64,000 bases of DNA. It comes from Zhengitettix transpicula (lineage: Eukaryota; Arthropoda; Insecta; Orthoptera; Tetrigidae). Every line of letters begins with the position of its first letter. Within the stretch, counting starts at the first letter, position 1. A program made the translations under genes and the position numbers. The DNA is taken from positions 134,497,600-134,561,599 of the forward strand of contig CM073590.1 in NCBI GenBank assembly GCA_037074705.1. Direction: 5' to 3'. The notes under the pieces were generated by a model that had not been told where the DNA came from, ran no database searches, and was given only the letters and a program-made list of their open reading frames with translations. Below are positions 11,871 to 25,524 of the stretch, in pieces.

Positions 11871-13560
11871 GCTCGGGCTCGTATGACAGCCTTCGGAAAA
11901 TAATGTCAAATCTTAAGTTGCATTCATTGAAAATGGTTTGAATTTGCAGTTAAAAGCAATAGACGAGAAACTAATAAAATGCGAATTTATTTATGGATGT
12001 AGAAATAACCTGTTTGTATATCAAATTACTTTCTCGTCATTCTGTAAGTGACCAGCAAATATTTATAGCTAGTCATAAAACGTGAGCGGGTGGGTAAAGT
12101 AGGGAATATGAGAAGGTGGGTGTTGCATGGGAGTAGGAGGAAGCATTCATAGTCTCGAAGAAGTTCGCTAGCTGCTAATTGTTTTTGTACGATTCGTGTA
12201 CTTCCAGTCGCTATTATTCCTTCACAAAATGTGTATTGTTTTTATCACTCACTATACAGTAATTTTTCAGCAAATATCAGGAGTATTTAACGACATTACC
12301 GTAATGTCGACGAACTTTTCCGACGATATCTCGTTATACATTGTGTAAAATAGAAAACTGTTATATTCACTTGAACTAATACGATTTGTTTTAGACTGTC
12401 CCGCAATCACTCGTCCTCCGTGACGTGCACATTCATCTCTCAATTCATGATCATTGTATACTCAACCGTCTCTTTCTTAACAGTTTTCATTCACTTAACA
12501 TTTACTGTTTACCGCCTGAACCTCACTGCACACATTTTTCTAGGATCTCATCAACTTCTTTATCACACGCTTTAATTGCTCCCCCCCCCCACTTTTAGAA
12601 AGAAACCAGAGCTTACGTGATTTTTTTCACTCACAAATCCTCTATAATCTATCACATAGGTTATAAATTTTATTTTGCGCTGCTCCCAGTCGTTCTGAAT
12701 ACCAATATTTCAAATTTAAAAGAATGAGTAAAACATGGAACGATACGTTATGGTTATATTTAAGGACGGAGCGGAAAAACATGCATAACCTCGTAAGTTT
12801 CCTTTTTCTACATTAATAATATTAACATGAATATGTTTTTGGCCTGGCATCAATCTGTAAAATGTGTGATGTTACACTGAAGCATTACGCACGTTGTTCA
12901 GAAGGGGTAGTATTCCTAATATGCGTTGGAGTGATCGCAATGTAAGAGGTCTTAGACATCTGTATTACGTGCAGGTCGCATAAGAAGTCAATTACAATCT
13001 CTTATGGCGCTGTACTCCGTTAATAATAAATAATTATTCTAGAAAAATTCACTTCTTTCCTTAAAACTACTTGTTTGGAAATTGATCTCAAACAATGTTG
13101 TTATTTTGTCGTTTACACTCCTATCTAGTTTTACGATTGCTCATGTTTCACATTTTGTACATTCTTCAACTGCGAACGTACAGATTTAGATATCTCTTCT
13201 TCAATTTAAATTTCATTATCATTAGAACATAATTTTTTTTCAAAGTTCTTAGTTTCTCGATTTTATTTTATGTATTTCATTTATTGAAGTCGCTGTTTCG
13301 ATTGTCTTCATCCTTTTTCATTATTTTTATTCTAATTACGGCTTCTGTGACTTAATTTTCCCCTTTTATTGAAACTTTTTCTTTCAGGTAGAGGCTGTAG
13401 GTGTTTATTTTATTTGGCTAATTAAATATGATATTTAAAATATATATATATTCTGTTTCCTTTGTCGGTAACGGATTACCGTGTCTTAATTATTCTGTGT
13501 TGTATTGATACCCGCCGAACAGACAAACTTTTGACAGCTGTTCTTCATCTTAGAAATAGT
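11871..13560. other. AT-rich non-coding DNA
   Basis: Contains a (C)10 homopolymer at 12581-12590 and a short (TA)n near 13440. No gene recognised. Confidence 0.4.
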
Positions 13561-14010
13561 TTTCTCACAGTAAAGCGATTTTGAAACGGTCTGGCAGAGT
13601 GACCGCTATTGTGACGGTAGGCAGATCGCCACGCATTGTCGCCGAACAACGCTTCCATTAATTACCACCGTCTGGCCGGACATTTATTTTAGAAATTTGC
13701 CCTCGCCGTCGGGAGACTGAGCGCTGCTAGGCGAGATGTCTCCTTTCCGACCTCCGACACTCACCTGCGAGCCCTACCAATTTATTATTGTATTTAATTA
13801 ATCCAATTAGCGGCGGAGTAGCCGCCGTCACCGTTATCAATTAAGTGGCCGCGCCTAATGCGTACCGGGCGCCGCCTCCCTCGCCAGCACCAGCGCCCTC
13901 GCACGTGCGCACTTTCCATCAGCGCCTTGAAGGTTGACCTACCGCACGTCCTAAACACCCCAAGTCTCCATACACGGCACCGGGGAAGGCACTTATTCAT
14001 AATTACACAG
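13560..14010. promoter_or_regulatory. GC-rich island with clustered homeodomain/NK-type sites
   Basis: CCATTAATTACC, TTTAATTAATCCAATTAG and CAATTAAGTGG (NK-class TTAAGTGG) lie within 180 bp in CpG-rich DNA. The short minus-strand frame here has no recognisable domain. A klu enhancer is a reasonable but untested reading. Confidence 0.3.
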
Positions 14011-15440
14011 ACGTTACCTTAGAAGTAGCCGAGGAGCTGTACCTGCGTAAGTAGAAATAATCGTCACTCTCGACCTCAAAAACCTTTCTCCATGATTGCC
14101 ACGCTTATCGACTCAGGATATAATTCCACATTCACTCAAGTTTCTCCAATCCAACCCCTGCCGAAAGCATTATTCAGCTATGAAATTATCGTTTTCACTT
14201 TTCTGCTTTTTCTTTCAGTAATTCAGCGGTAAACTTTCTGGTTATTTCTTGGATATTTTCATTTTTTTAGCTTTAATTATATCGAACGTCTGTTATTAAA
14301 GAAGATTTATTTGAATTCGTGACTTTGTAAATGATCCTTAGGTTCTCTGTTTTTCTGTTGCAAACGTATTCCGTAATTGTTGACATCCGATACACAATTC
14401 ACGAAGTGAAGAACAAGAGCTAGCAGGGCATGAAAAACCTTCGCTTTGCATGTCATAACTTTTGTTCTCTACGTGACATCGAGGATTATAACAGACATTT
14501 GATTGAAACGACTTGAAAAAGTAAATTACGGTATTCATTATTTTATTACGGAAAATTATTTTTAACTAGACTGGATAGTTGGGAGGCACATAGTTGCGAG
14601 CGTAATTCATTGGTTGCTTTCTAAGCGAGTTGAGTATATGTGGGTTCAGGTTCATGAAGGTAGAAGGGAAAGCACATGGAGGAGATTGACAACATTTTGA
14701 GTAAATTTTTTTTCAAGCATTCATTTACTTTACGTAACAGTGTTTGCTCTAGTGCACAAATCATAGATGATTGTAGGCAAAAAGTAAGTAGACTGACATT
14801 TTCTCAATGTTCATAATTTTCCGTGTCTAATTTAGTTTTCAAGTACAATCAACATATGTTAGTCACTTTCGAAAGTTTTAAAACAGTCGTGCAACAAAAT
14901 TGTTACTGTAATTAAGAAAGTTGTATACATCAGCTTGATTAGTATCAATTACTTGTATGTACGTATGTTGTATTTCTTGCGTATGTATAACTGATATTTT
15001 ACTTTGCAAATTCAGTGTATGTAAACATTTTTGAAAAACCTATTTTTGAAGAGCGTATATTATTTCCTTTTCTTGAAATCGTAATAAAATATTTTATAAA
15101 TAATTATTATAAATAATTCTTTAAAATTTTAATACATAAGACCATAGAAAAATTAAGCAACATTGTTCATAATTTTAAAAATAAATTAACTTATAAATAA
15201 TTTTTGAAAGTTCATAAATACAAAAAAAAATAACATTCCATCAGCATCTCTACCGAAAATTAAATTCAGAACGTTCAAAACTGGCAATGTATGTATCTAT
15301 ATATACACTTAAATTCTCTTTTGATATTTTTTTCTGATTTTAGAATATTAAGTTCGTTTTAAATAGGTTTAAATTTGCTGAGGTTGGGACGAGTTCCTTT
15401 AGCAGTTATATCCGCAGTCAAAAAACACTGATAATTAGCT
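14011..15440. other. AT-rich non-coding DNA
   Basis: Nothing recognised. Confidence 0.4.
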
Positions 15441-15442
15441 GA

Positions 15443-15495
15443 CCTCCTGTCGCGGAGTGGTCAGCTTCACTGCCTTGCATCACTAGTAAAATGCA
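15443..15495 (+). repeat. SINE family 1 head fragment
   Basis: The A-box-like GGAGTGGTCAGC followed by CACTGCCTTGCATCAC matches the head of the minus-strand copy at 505-655. The B-box half is missing. Confidence 0.5.
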
Positions 15496-16120
15496 AAAAG
15501 TGTACAAAGTTGTTAAATACAATAGACATTGATCCGAATAAAATTAAAATTTAAGGAATATAATTAGTATATAAAAGCCTGATTGTTAAGTATTGAAATA
15601 GTCTTCCATTCAAGGAGCATTAGCTATGAATTGCAGATTATGATTTACTCTCAAATTGGAGCACTTCTACATGCCATAAATCTCAGCCTTAATCGTATAC
15701 AAGAGTTTGCCCATGTAATAAATTTTGTGGCTGTTCTGTTCTTCCTTAAAATTTGTTTCTCAAGAATTGCGATTGCCTGTATCGAAGACGGTTGTCGACT
15801 TTTATGATGATCAATATTTCCTAAAACTGAAATATGAAGGATAAAATATCTCTAAATAATATCAATTATGAATTTCAGTTGTGGAGAAGTTAGAAAATTT
15901 ACATCTTTCTTGATTGTCCGTAAAAACTAAATTTTCATCGAGGAAGCAATTTATACTGAAATTAGGGACAGTAGGTTGCTAAAGATCGCCAGATGAAAAT
16001 CGCCGAAAAAAAAAATCCAGCACTAAATAGTTCATATACAATTTAAATTCACTTAAATAGTTTGTCTATTGCAGAATTGAATCTCAAAATGGGTGAATAT
16101 GGAGTGAGTTTGAACTTTGT
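15496..16120. other. AT-rich non-coding DNA
   Basis: Short frames only. No element recognised. Confidence 0.4.
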
Positions 16121-16124
16121 CTGG

Positions 16125-16330
16125 CTTTGGTTCGTTAACCTCGTTCCTTTCGCTGCAAGGCGTCGCCTGTTGACCCGCCGCGACCACGTGCCGACGCCGA
16201 CGCTGCTGTATCGACCAACGGGCTTGTGCGGGTCGGGTCCGGGTCCTGGCGTCGCTTGCAAGGTCAAGGTCGCGGCCCGCACGTGGCGTCAAGGTCGCCC
16301 GCAGACGCCAGCGTCAACATTTCTCTGCGA
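16125..16330. promoter_or_regulatory. CpG island with E-boxes and FTZ-F1-like sites
   Basis: CACGTG at 16185-16190 and 16280-16285. TCAAGGTCG, matching the FTZ-F1/SF-1 consensus YCAAGGYCR, at 16264-16272 and 16289-16297. Frames are open on both strands, as expected in stop-poor GC-rich DNA, with no domain. Confidence 0.35.
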
Positions 16331-16659
16331 AATGCCCATTTTTAATTCAGCATTTTTAAAAAGGGATTTTAAAAGTATAATGAGTGTCTAATGTTTCGCG
16401 GAATTGTATAAACGGGTTTCCACTAAACTTTTAATTTAAAGTGGCGTTTTTTTTCAGCAAAATTTGCTGCTTTCTCGAGTTTGGAAATATGTGCATGATG
16501 TTCTAGGGAATCTATGATGACCTGGAACTGTAATTATTGCACGACCTAGTTAAGCTTTATTTTCATTTAATTTAAACGCAAACCTCACTTGTAAGAGCAC
16601 CGACCAATGAATTTCGTTTTTTTTGTTTGTAGCGAAAAATATCTATTTAGCTGTACGAG

Positions 16660-16960
16660 ATGAGCAGGAGCGGCTTTTCAAACCAACTGTTGCAACAGCG
16701 GGAAGCGATGGCAATTTATTAGCCGCGGGTCCTGAGGGACGGGCCACGTGGCCACGTCGCTGAGCGGCGGACACGTGTTGAGCGCGGTGAAGATGTGTGC
16801 TGAGCGCTGTCCATTAGGCGAGTCAACACGCGGCTATATGCGACCCACACCCACGCTCTGTTGTACAATCTTCCAATTGAAGCTGCGTTCCAGCTGGCCT
16901 AAGTTCTTTCGTCAGCTAACTTACTTTCTACTTTTACCTCCGTGATTTCAGTCAGGGATC
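16660..16960. promoter_or_regulatory. CpG island with two CACGTG E-boxes
   Basis: CACGTG at 16745-16750 and 16772-16777, continuing the cluster that starts at 16185. No coding evidence. Confidence 0.3.
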
Positions 16961-18275
16961 GAAATGTGATCACGGTGACACCAGTTTGATTTCGCAGTAT
17001 TACGTTTTTTTTTCAATGATCAATGCTCAGACCGTAATATCATTATAAATATCGTGATATTTATGTTGAATACAGAAGGGGTTCTAAAGTTGGACGCTGA
17101 AATCGAAAGGTGAAATTTTAGACTAATGCCTGGGAGTTGGGAACGGAAAATGTAGATTGAGAGGTGATGACCAACATGTTTCCAAATAAATCAAGAAAAG
17201 GACAAGATGGACATGAACCACGTTTCGATCTGTTTAAGTTTGCTCTTGACGGTTGAGAAGTAATTGAGAGTATGCTTCAAGACAGACGCGTCAAACGTTG
17301 TGGTTCATTCCCTGTCTTCTAAACAGATTTCTAAACGTTTGTAAACCGAACGCTAGAAACTGGTAGCTTGTCTTAAAAAAAATTAATTTTCAATGGTTGT
17401 TGAGTACACGGACGAAGAATTTTGTTGTTTGATACGTGCCAATAGTAATTTTTATTGACAAGAAATCATTTTTAATAAAGATACAAGTGAAGATTTTAAG
17501 TACTCTCCAGAACCGAGAAATTATTTTCTTGGCATATATATTGGACTGATACGTTGAACATTATGATCAACTACAGTTGGTGCTTAGTAACGTGATAAAT
17601 ACAGAGTTTGAATCTTTTAATGATAGACACAAATGGCCCTACAGCAAAGTCGTTTGGAGAGTGGTTACGTGTAACAACGACTTATGAATAGTATCTGTAA
17701 ACTTCGGATGTAGTTGATGATATTTTCTTGCTAATATAACCCAAATAGCTTTTAGTGGTACCTTCAACTGACTGGCACTTTTCTGTAAGGCGTCGAAGCG
17801 TTGCGATGGCGTTTTCCCAAACACTGAGGAGGGAAGGCGAACCCATCCTTCTAATATTCTCTGTGATGATTTTTTTACGAGCTATCTATTATTGTTCTTG
17901 TAAGAAAAGCACCAACAACAACAGAAAATAGATACCCATACGTTTAACTATTTTCTCTGGTGCTCGATACTTAACGCATTTCACTTTTTCCATTCATTCC
18001 TAATGATGTCACTAAAACTTTGTAGTACTGTCACATGTACCTTTCTTGGGCTTAAACTGTATTCCGACCTCTCTACTTTTGGAAGTGATGTTCTCACTGG
18101 TCGCATCACCAATCAACCATCTTGAAGGGGACCTATGGCGCTATAAGCGGCGATGGTCTCTGGTCCTGGCACAGATATCATAGTTAATACCTATCAACCA
18201 CGCCCATAGTTTTCATATATAATAGACGTAATTTAGCTATACAGCGTCTGTGAGAAAGCGTTTACCATCCTGTCA
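16961..18275. other. AT-rich non-coding DNA
   Basis: Short minus-strand frames without features. No repeat family identified. Confidence 0.4.
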
Positions 18276-18279
18276 CTGA

Positions 18280-18620
18280 TTAATTTGAAGAACGTGCGGG
18301 GATTTATTTCGCAATTGTCTTCTGCCGGTGTCAGGTGCGATTCGGGTTGGAGGTGCGCCTCCTGCCAACTTTCTCGGAAGCCTGGTATATTCTGTCGCGG
18401 CAGGTTGGCAGGCGGAAGCGGCGCGTCAAAGGCGGATTCCGCGGGTGGCAGGAATGCCAACAACGCAAAAAACTAATTACTGTACAACGCACATCTCCTG
18501 AAACTCGGACGGGACGAACACGGCTCAGTGCGTAACGGCTTTATCTACGCACCGCGCGGCTCCGCCAAATGCCCATACGCGCTGCGAGACATCCATGGCG
18601 GACTCTCTACAGCCTTCCTA
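18280..18620. promoter_or_regulatory. CpG-rich island, unidentified
   Basis: GC-rich patch with overlapping open frames on both strands, none with a domain or clear splice sites. Possibly regulatory. Confidence 0.2.
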
Positions 18621-19500
18621 GTCTGTTGTACTACGCAGCTTTGGAATCATTGTCCAGCTCTCGACAGAAATGAACTACGAAACGATTGTGTTGTATTTAA
18701 ATCATAGGCTCTTCTAAGAAACCAGAGAATTGTGTGTAAATTTTTAGAAAATATAAATTGAACTGTGACTTAAAAAAATTAAAACATCGGCTTCAAAGCA
18801 AGAGTAAACGCATTCACATAAAAATAATTATTCTCATTTTATATATCACTGTGCTATTACCAAACACTATTGTAGTTAAATGACAAAATCAGCACTTTGT
18901 CAATTCCAAGCTGTTCTCAGAATATTTTACGTTTTAATGTTTTAATTTCCTTTATGAATACATATTTATATGCAATATTGATATTTCTTCAGTAGTAGTT
19001 GACGAAGGTTTCGTCCGTTGCCCCCGTCTGTAAGTTTCCATTTCCCGCAACTTATACTTCCGCACGGATTTAAATATAACATATTACGCCGTATTAGAAT
19101 ATTGAAATTATTTACAATTTTTCATGTGCCTGATAACCATCAAAATTGTTTTAATGTAGACTTTCCAATTTTGTTCTTGGAATATTCGAAGATTATTTTA
19201 ATAAATATTGAATTCTGTAGATTGGTTCACAAATCAGGATGTAATGGAATTTTTTTATATTTGAAACGAATGCTGCATGTTTGAGACATACAATCAAAAT
19301 ATTTTCTTCGGTCTACTCAATTTTTAGAGTTTTGATCCTAAATGTTGTCTGTTATTCATAACGTACTTGTATTAGACCCCTGATGTATTTAATAAATGTT
19401 AACATTTGTTGAATTAAATATAACTGAATGAAATGAACATAATTTTTTCACAGGTGCAAGTTACGATTATCCAAAAATGGTAAAATACTCGTAGTTTGTA
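18621..19500. other. AT-rich non-coding DNA
   Basis: One 88-codon AT-rich plus-strand frame at 19018-19284 shows no domain or coding bias. No gene supported. Confidence 0.4.
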
Positions 19501-20060
19501 TCCCATTTACATAGCTGTCCGCGTGAGTAGTCGAATGACTTATATTGGTAGATTCCGTAGCTGGAGGTTCCAGGACGCGTCAATTAGTTTCCCGCGTCGT
19601 GATTTGTAGCATTTTGGCAGCTTATCACTCTCTAGTCAGTTTAATTGTCCCACGTATTGTCCTATATTTTAATATAGGCTCCGGATAAAAATAATGTCTT
19701 GTTCTTATATTAGAAGGCGCGGCACTTTTAATAGCTTGCGTCTTGGCAGTAGTCCACCGTCGCCATTTCTCGTGGTGTGCGCTTTGTTGTCTGTGAATGG
19801 ACGCCTGTCGCTGGGACCGTGTGTCTCACGCGCATCGACAAACACCTGCTTTAATATCATTACGAACGCTCTTCTTATTGAAAATAGGTCTTACCGGGCT
19901 TTGGCGTTGCGCGCCACTCAGCGTACGTTTTATTGGAAGGTCTTTAGCAGTGTCGTAGTCGACAGAGAGTTTTGAAGTAATGCGATTTAAAGACGTGAAC
20001 TCCGAAGGGAAGGAATTGTTGAATAAATGTTTCGGACGTGTTCCTAACCGAAGCTCCAAA
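19500..20060. promoter_or_regulatory. GC-richer island, candidate regulatory
   Basis: Moderately CpG-rich with GTCAATTAG-type homeodomain sites near 19580. Frames on both strands lack features. Confidence 0.2.
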
Positions 20061-22870
20061 GAAATCGCTTCACTGATCCAAGATTATTTAGATATGAATC
20101 TGCAGGGATCGAGGAACTTGAGTAGCGCTCTTAACATTGATCACGGTTTTCTGTAGCATTCTTACCGACATTTAATTCTGGTGTACTTTTCCCCGTACAT
20201 GCAGTATTGAGTAAAAATGGCGTTATCGGCAAAATAACTTTGCAATATTTTTATCTTTTTTAAAAAAATTATTCACTTTGTGTACATGTACTTGGAGCAT
20301 CCGTCGAAGAAACTATATACTGCAGACGCTAGCACGACTCTACTCTTTTGTCTTCGCTGAATAACGTTAAATTACTGTAATTTATTTCAAAATGATACGT
20401 AGTTCTTTGCTAGCCAATAAGTTGGACAGAGTCCCTCAGCGAGGCAGCAGCTGCTATTGGGGACAATTAAGGGCGCCCACGCTTTGCCTTGCGCAATACT
20501 CAGCGTTACCCTCCAGTAGCAAAAGGTTACCTCGCAGCCTTGGCGAAAATAAACACTTCCTTGCCGATCAGCCAGTGTCAATATTTCAATAATCCTACCA
20601 TTTTCTTTATCTGGGTGTCTCTTCTTGTGGACGCCGGTTCATACTTCTACGTCAGAAGATTGTTCCTCCTTAATTGCTTCTACACGTAGAAACATTTCCT
20701 GTGCTTGCAATAACCGCCGTAAGACTCCTGCCAGAAGAAGTGAGACCTGTGCCAAAATGTACCTTATTGTATTCCACAACCTTTTTATACATACAGAATT
20801 ACAATAAGATCAAATGGATCAAAAAGGTTCTGCACAAAAATATTATTATTGGAACTTACTTCTTTCATGGTTGAATTTCGCAGTGCAATACATTGTGTAA
20901 ATAATTTTTACAATCATAGCCTGAAATTTTATTCTCTTAATGTTCCTACTGTAATTTAATAATGTGAGGAAATGTTTCGTCATTGTTGAGGTTTATTTTC
21001 TTTGCAATCTAGAAATGTACACTTACTTGTCGTTCATGGTCTTTCCATGAAGCTGATAGTTTAGAACCACCTTTTGAGTTTCTTGTCTTCTGTTTCAGGC
21101 TTTGTCTTGGCGCCTGCAGCCTGCTTGGAGGACAACTCACGCCTTCGATGACCTATGTTGGGCGGAGAGTAATTGCAAACGGAAGATACGACTGAACAAT
21201 ACAACTTGCCGGTGTGTAAAAAACCGTTCACAGCATACTCATATTTGTCATCAATCACGTGATGGCATTGTTGTAGCTCTTCTTGTTCTCTCCAGCTTGA
21301 TCGTTTTCGTATTGTAATACGTCACTTGTTATTAATTTTTATGGACTGCAGTTGCTTCCCCATATTGCTGATCTTTCCCTTCATTATACATTCTACCTAT
21401 TTCATTATTGCAACTCATAATTTACTATGCATTTCCGAATTCACAGACTCGCTGGTTCAAATATGGTTAAAGTAAGGCAAAAATGTCTCGCTGGGGTTTT
21501 ATTAGAAACCTGCAATTCTAACGGTTTTTTGGCACTAAAAGTTACCAACCGAATTAATTTTCCTCTTTTTCATTTCGTATTAATATCATTGAGTACTTTT
21601 GATAGATTACTTTATTTATTTACTAAGAGCACGTTTATATCTTGACTTGGCACATACTTATTTGAAAATTCATTTTCACCCTTATCGACCTTATCCTTAT
21701 TTTTTTGTCATCAATCTCAAGACCTTATTCTTGAAGTTTAGGGGTCAACAACGAACTATATTTGGTCAACGTAGTTTCAATATATGGATGTTGTAAATTT
21801 CGCAATCCCCGACAAAATCTTACGTAAAAGTTTAGAAATTCAAAATGAGGCTGTATTTCAGGAATACACTTCTATACGAGGAAGCATAATTGATTGTTAA
21901 AAAGTTTTCGTAGAACTCGGATTAGAAATAAATTGATTTTGCAAATTAGTCCAAAATATTATGAGACCGTTCAGGTTAACCTTTGTTACGTTATTTATAT
22001 TTTCGAATAAGATTAGGATTAATCAACTACATCTATGCTTGAATACAATTGAGATATAAACCTCCTCATAAGCCAAACTGCAAATATAAGTAAGGGTATT
22101 CAGATAACAAACTAATGCTGACTTTAGTTTGATATTTGTACGCATTATCCTGATTCATTGTTCTTTCCCTTGTATGTAAAGCTTTAATTGTGTTTTCTCT
22201 ACTTGTTTGCCTATGACTGCACGGATAACTTTTTAAAAGTAGATTTCATGTCATATTATTTCGCATAGTTTGTAGACTCTGTCGTAAACGTCATAGTTAT
22301 CAATATTGAATTGCTGAAAAACTGTATACGAGAAAGTTGAGGGCGGAGTATGTTAATAAGAATTTATAAGTCAATGAAATACACAAACTAGTTTCGTATA
22401 TATAACTGTTTTCTTTAGGAAGCGTAGTGTGGCAGTTCATTATCGTGTTTCAGAAAAACTTAATGCCTTATTACCGGTAGTCCATTAATTGCGACCGCAA
22501 CTCATCAAGATTGTTGATTATATTTCAGGAAAATTACAGTGTAACGCAAATCTCTGAAGAGCTGAAGATAATAGGTCAGTTTAAATTTGTTAATTGAAGA
22601 CGGTTGTTATATTATGAGAGTTGACAATCATTGGATTAATTCACTAAATTTCTTTGGACGCCAATGGTCTACATTCTGTGTGAGAACTTCGAGCTCCAGG
22701 TGCATCTAACTGTTAAATCAGATTTAAACTACGTCTGAGGGATTGCTAGACTAGACACAAAAAAACAAAATAAAGATTTTGTTTTGCCATTAAACTGAAT
22801 TCAAATAAATAGCTGTGTCCGATAGATCAGAGGTGTACCTCAGCTGCGGAGGTCAACACTGACATCTATG
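20061..22870. other. non-coding DNA, mostly AT-rich
   Basis: A small GC-richer patch at 20410-20560 includes a CTATTGG (CCAAT-type) string. No gene or repeat family identified in the rest. Confidence 0.35.
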
Positions 22871-22899
22871 AATGGTTTCCATCATCTGTACATTATTAA

Positions 22900-23880
22900 C
22901 TGATGAAGACAGAGTTTGTTCATCGCCAGCTCCGTTGAGATTGGGACTGAATGTACTCCCTGATGTAGTACTCTTGGCTTCGTTGCAGTGCGGCCGGCCT
23001 ACTCCCTCGGCGCGGCGCGGCGGAGGCAAAGCGCTGCCCGCATTACGCATGCGCATATTAATTCGGCGACGCGATAAAAAGTGAAACAAATATCGGGTCC
23101 TAGTCTCGACATTAATCAGAAAACCGATGATATTAAAGTATTTTATAGCCCGATAAAAGCAGTTAAGTTTACATTGCCGCACGCCGTAAAACCTTATAGC
23201 TCAGTTAATCCGCGTTTTTTATTCTTTCTGCCGGTAGTATCGCGGCCGCCCTTCTAACAGATGGCGGCGTCTCCAATTTGGGGTCTCTGAAGCACGATGG
23301 CAAATCAATATGTCCGGCGGGAAACTCCGCGAGGCTCGAGCCCGGACGATCCTCTTGTCTTCGGAAACCCGTTCCCACGCGCTATCGCTATTATTTACCG
23401 ATAGTCGCTCGCGTTGCCAGACGAATCGATTACACTAATACGTTAAACTGTTTCGTTACCGGGAGTTCTCTCTTCAGTATGGGAAAAAGGCTTCCTATCT
23501 ACTGACCATAATTTATCTCTTATGAATTTTAAATCGCTTCTGTAAATAGTGAACAACTTTACGCGGTCATTATTACTATTTTTTATAGGATGTCGGGATC
23601 CCTTTAAAGGGGGAAAATCTTCGATTAAATTTTGCTGCCGAAATAGTATTAAATTAACGAAATAGTTATTAAAGGGCCGTTAGTTGTTTGATCTTGCTGT
23701 GAGGTCGCGGCTTCACCTGCGCGCCGACGCACCACGTGACCGGCCACTTTTTACTCGTCTGTCTGCGCGCCAGGCCTGGCAACCTCACGACGCGTCCCCA
23801 CCCACGGCGTGGGCGGCGCACTGCACCACACTGCAGCAACTCGATCCTTTACAAACTAAGTATGACCCACTAATACTCTA
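22900..23880. promoter_or_regulatory. extended CpG-rich/TTTAT-rich block, candidate enhancer
   Basis: Alternating CpG clusters (22990-23080, 23235-23400, 23690-23830) and TTTTTAT or CGATAAAA strings (Caudal/Hox-like) span nearly 1 kb. A Su(H)-type site is at 23372-23379 (minus) and CACGTG near 23732. No splice-bounded coding frame. Confidence 0.3.
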
Positions 23881-24880
23881 AACAAAGTTTTCCAGAAATG
23901 TGTGCTCACGAATGGAGAGCAGTAGGTAGTACAAATGTATCAACATAAGCTCGCATACAAATAATGAAATTAATAGATGAACTGCGCTATGGATGTTCTG
24001 CGGTACACATGCAAATAGGAAAATCACTTCCACAAATACGCTTTTGGAAGAATGTAATGTTAGAAAAATGGAATAAGCCAGTTGATATTATGAATCACGT
24101 GGTTTAATTGCTGCCTCTGAAATCAGTTACTCAGACCAATATAACCAAAATATAAAATAGTATAAAACTAGAAAAATTAATTCGACAGAAGTCGGATGCG
24201 AATTGCGGAAAAATTGTGTGAAGTAATGACTTCTAAGAAATATAAAAGACAGGACAAATTTCATTTGGAATACCAGCTCGGTATTAATGTATAAATAAGC
24301 TACGGTAACCTGAAAATAGTTATGAAAATACCTTCTAGTTTTACTGAATATTTGGATCTGTAGCCATTAATCCTGTAATCCAGATATTTTAATGTTACAT
24401 AAGTTTCTTCACTCGAAACATTTATTGGTAATAAAAAGCATTGTATACTTGCATATCGCTGTTAAATTTAAACCGAATTCTATAATTAGTTATCTCGAAG
24501 AGTTAATTAAATATTTGTAACACAATGTTTAAATGAATATCGTATAAATTTTAAGAGGGTTTCTGAAACTGGCGGCTATCAAACTCAAATTTTTGTGTAC
24601 GAAATTCCGGAAGCGGATATTTGGAATTAAAATTTTTCATTGCAATTGAGTGCATAGTCACGTTTGTTCTGTTTTAAAAAAGCGGTGAGGGGTATTTAAT
24701 AATGTTAAAACATTAGTAGTTGAATAATTTTACTTTGGTACAATTTTGCGTATGTTTGAAGCATTTTAATGACACGCTGTAGAAGCACTCGTCTTATGAC
24801 ACCGCTGAAATATTTGAAGCGTACAGATGTAGTGATTCATATTGTGCTCATAGATTGTTAAGGTCAGGAAGAGTGACAGG
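23881..24880. other. AT-rich non-coding DNA
   Basis: Nothing recognised. Confidence 0.4.
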
Positions 24881-24884
24881 GGGG

Positions 24885-25115
24885 CTAAGTGGGTTGCGTT
24901 GGCGTAGGCACTAGTAGCACTGTATCTTGAGAGTGGCTCTGGCGGGCGGAGCTGCGATCGATGCTCCGTGACGCCACGGCAGTCGATACGCGCTGCGGCG
25001 ATCTCACAGCCGTGGTCTAAAACACCGCAAACATATAGCTGCCTCGTCCTTTGCCGTTTCAAGCCCAGACCAATTTCCTGTTTGGTTGGGATTGCGGAGA
25101 GAGAAATACTGCAGC
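24885..25115 (+). promoter_or_regulatory. GC-rich island about 0.4 kb upstream of klu exon A
   Basis: CpG-rich patch just upstream of the first coding exon, a candidate proximal promoter or 5' UTR exon. No clear TATA box or Inr with fixed spacing was found, so this is positional inference. Confidence 0.25.
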
Positions 25116-25524
25116 TCTCTGTCTTCAGCCCACTAATTAAATGTACCGAGCACGCGTTAAATCAAGTACAGAAATTTGTTTTTGAAGTTTATAACAATTT
25201 GTTGTATCGCTTAAATAACATTCTAATACATTGAAATATAATTGATGAAGATCAGTTTAATTAAGTGAAATGATATTTAATAACTCATTTTGGAGTTTCG
25301 TACAGTTATGTGGATGGAGTCAGTTTACTGGAGATGTGAGCTACTTAATAAAATATACTGCCACACCAGCGGGAACTACTATGACAATCTCGTTACTAAG
25401 CGAAATCTGGAATTTGACAAGACTCTGGTCCCCATTTAATTTAATAGTCAAATTATGTGTCCTTAAAGGAATATGTTAAAAGACTTGAAATATGAAAGCG
25501 GCTGAAGACCTTGTTCCATTGCAG

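Noticed and set aside
19018..19284. 88-codon plus-strand frame
   Set aside because: Random-looking AT-rich frame without conserved features.
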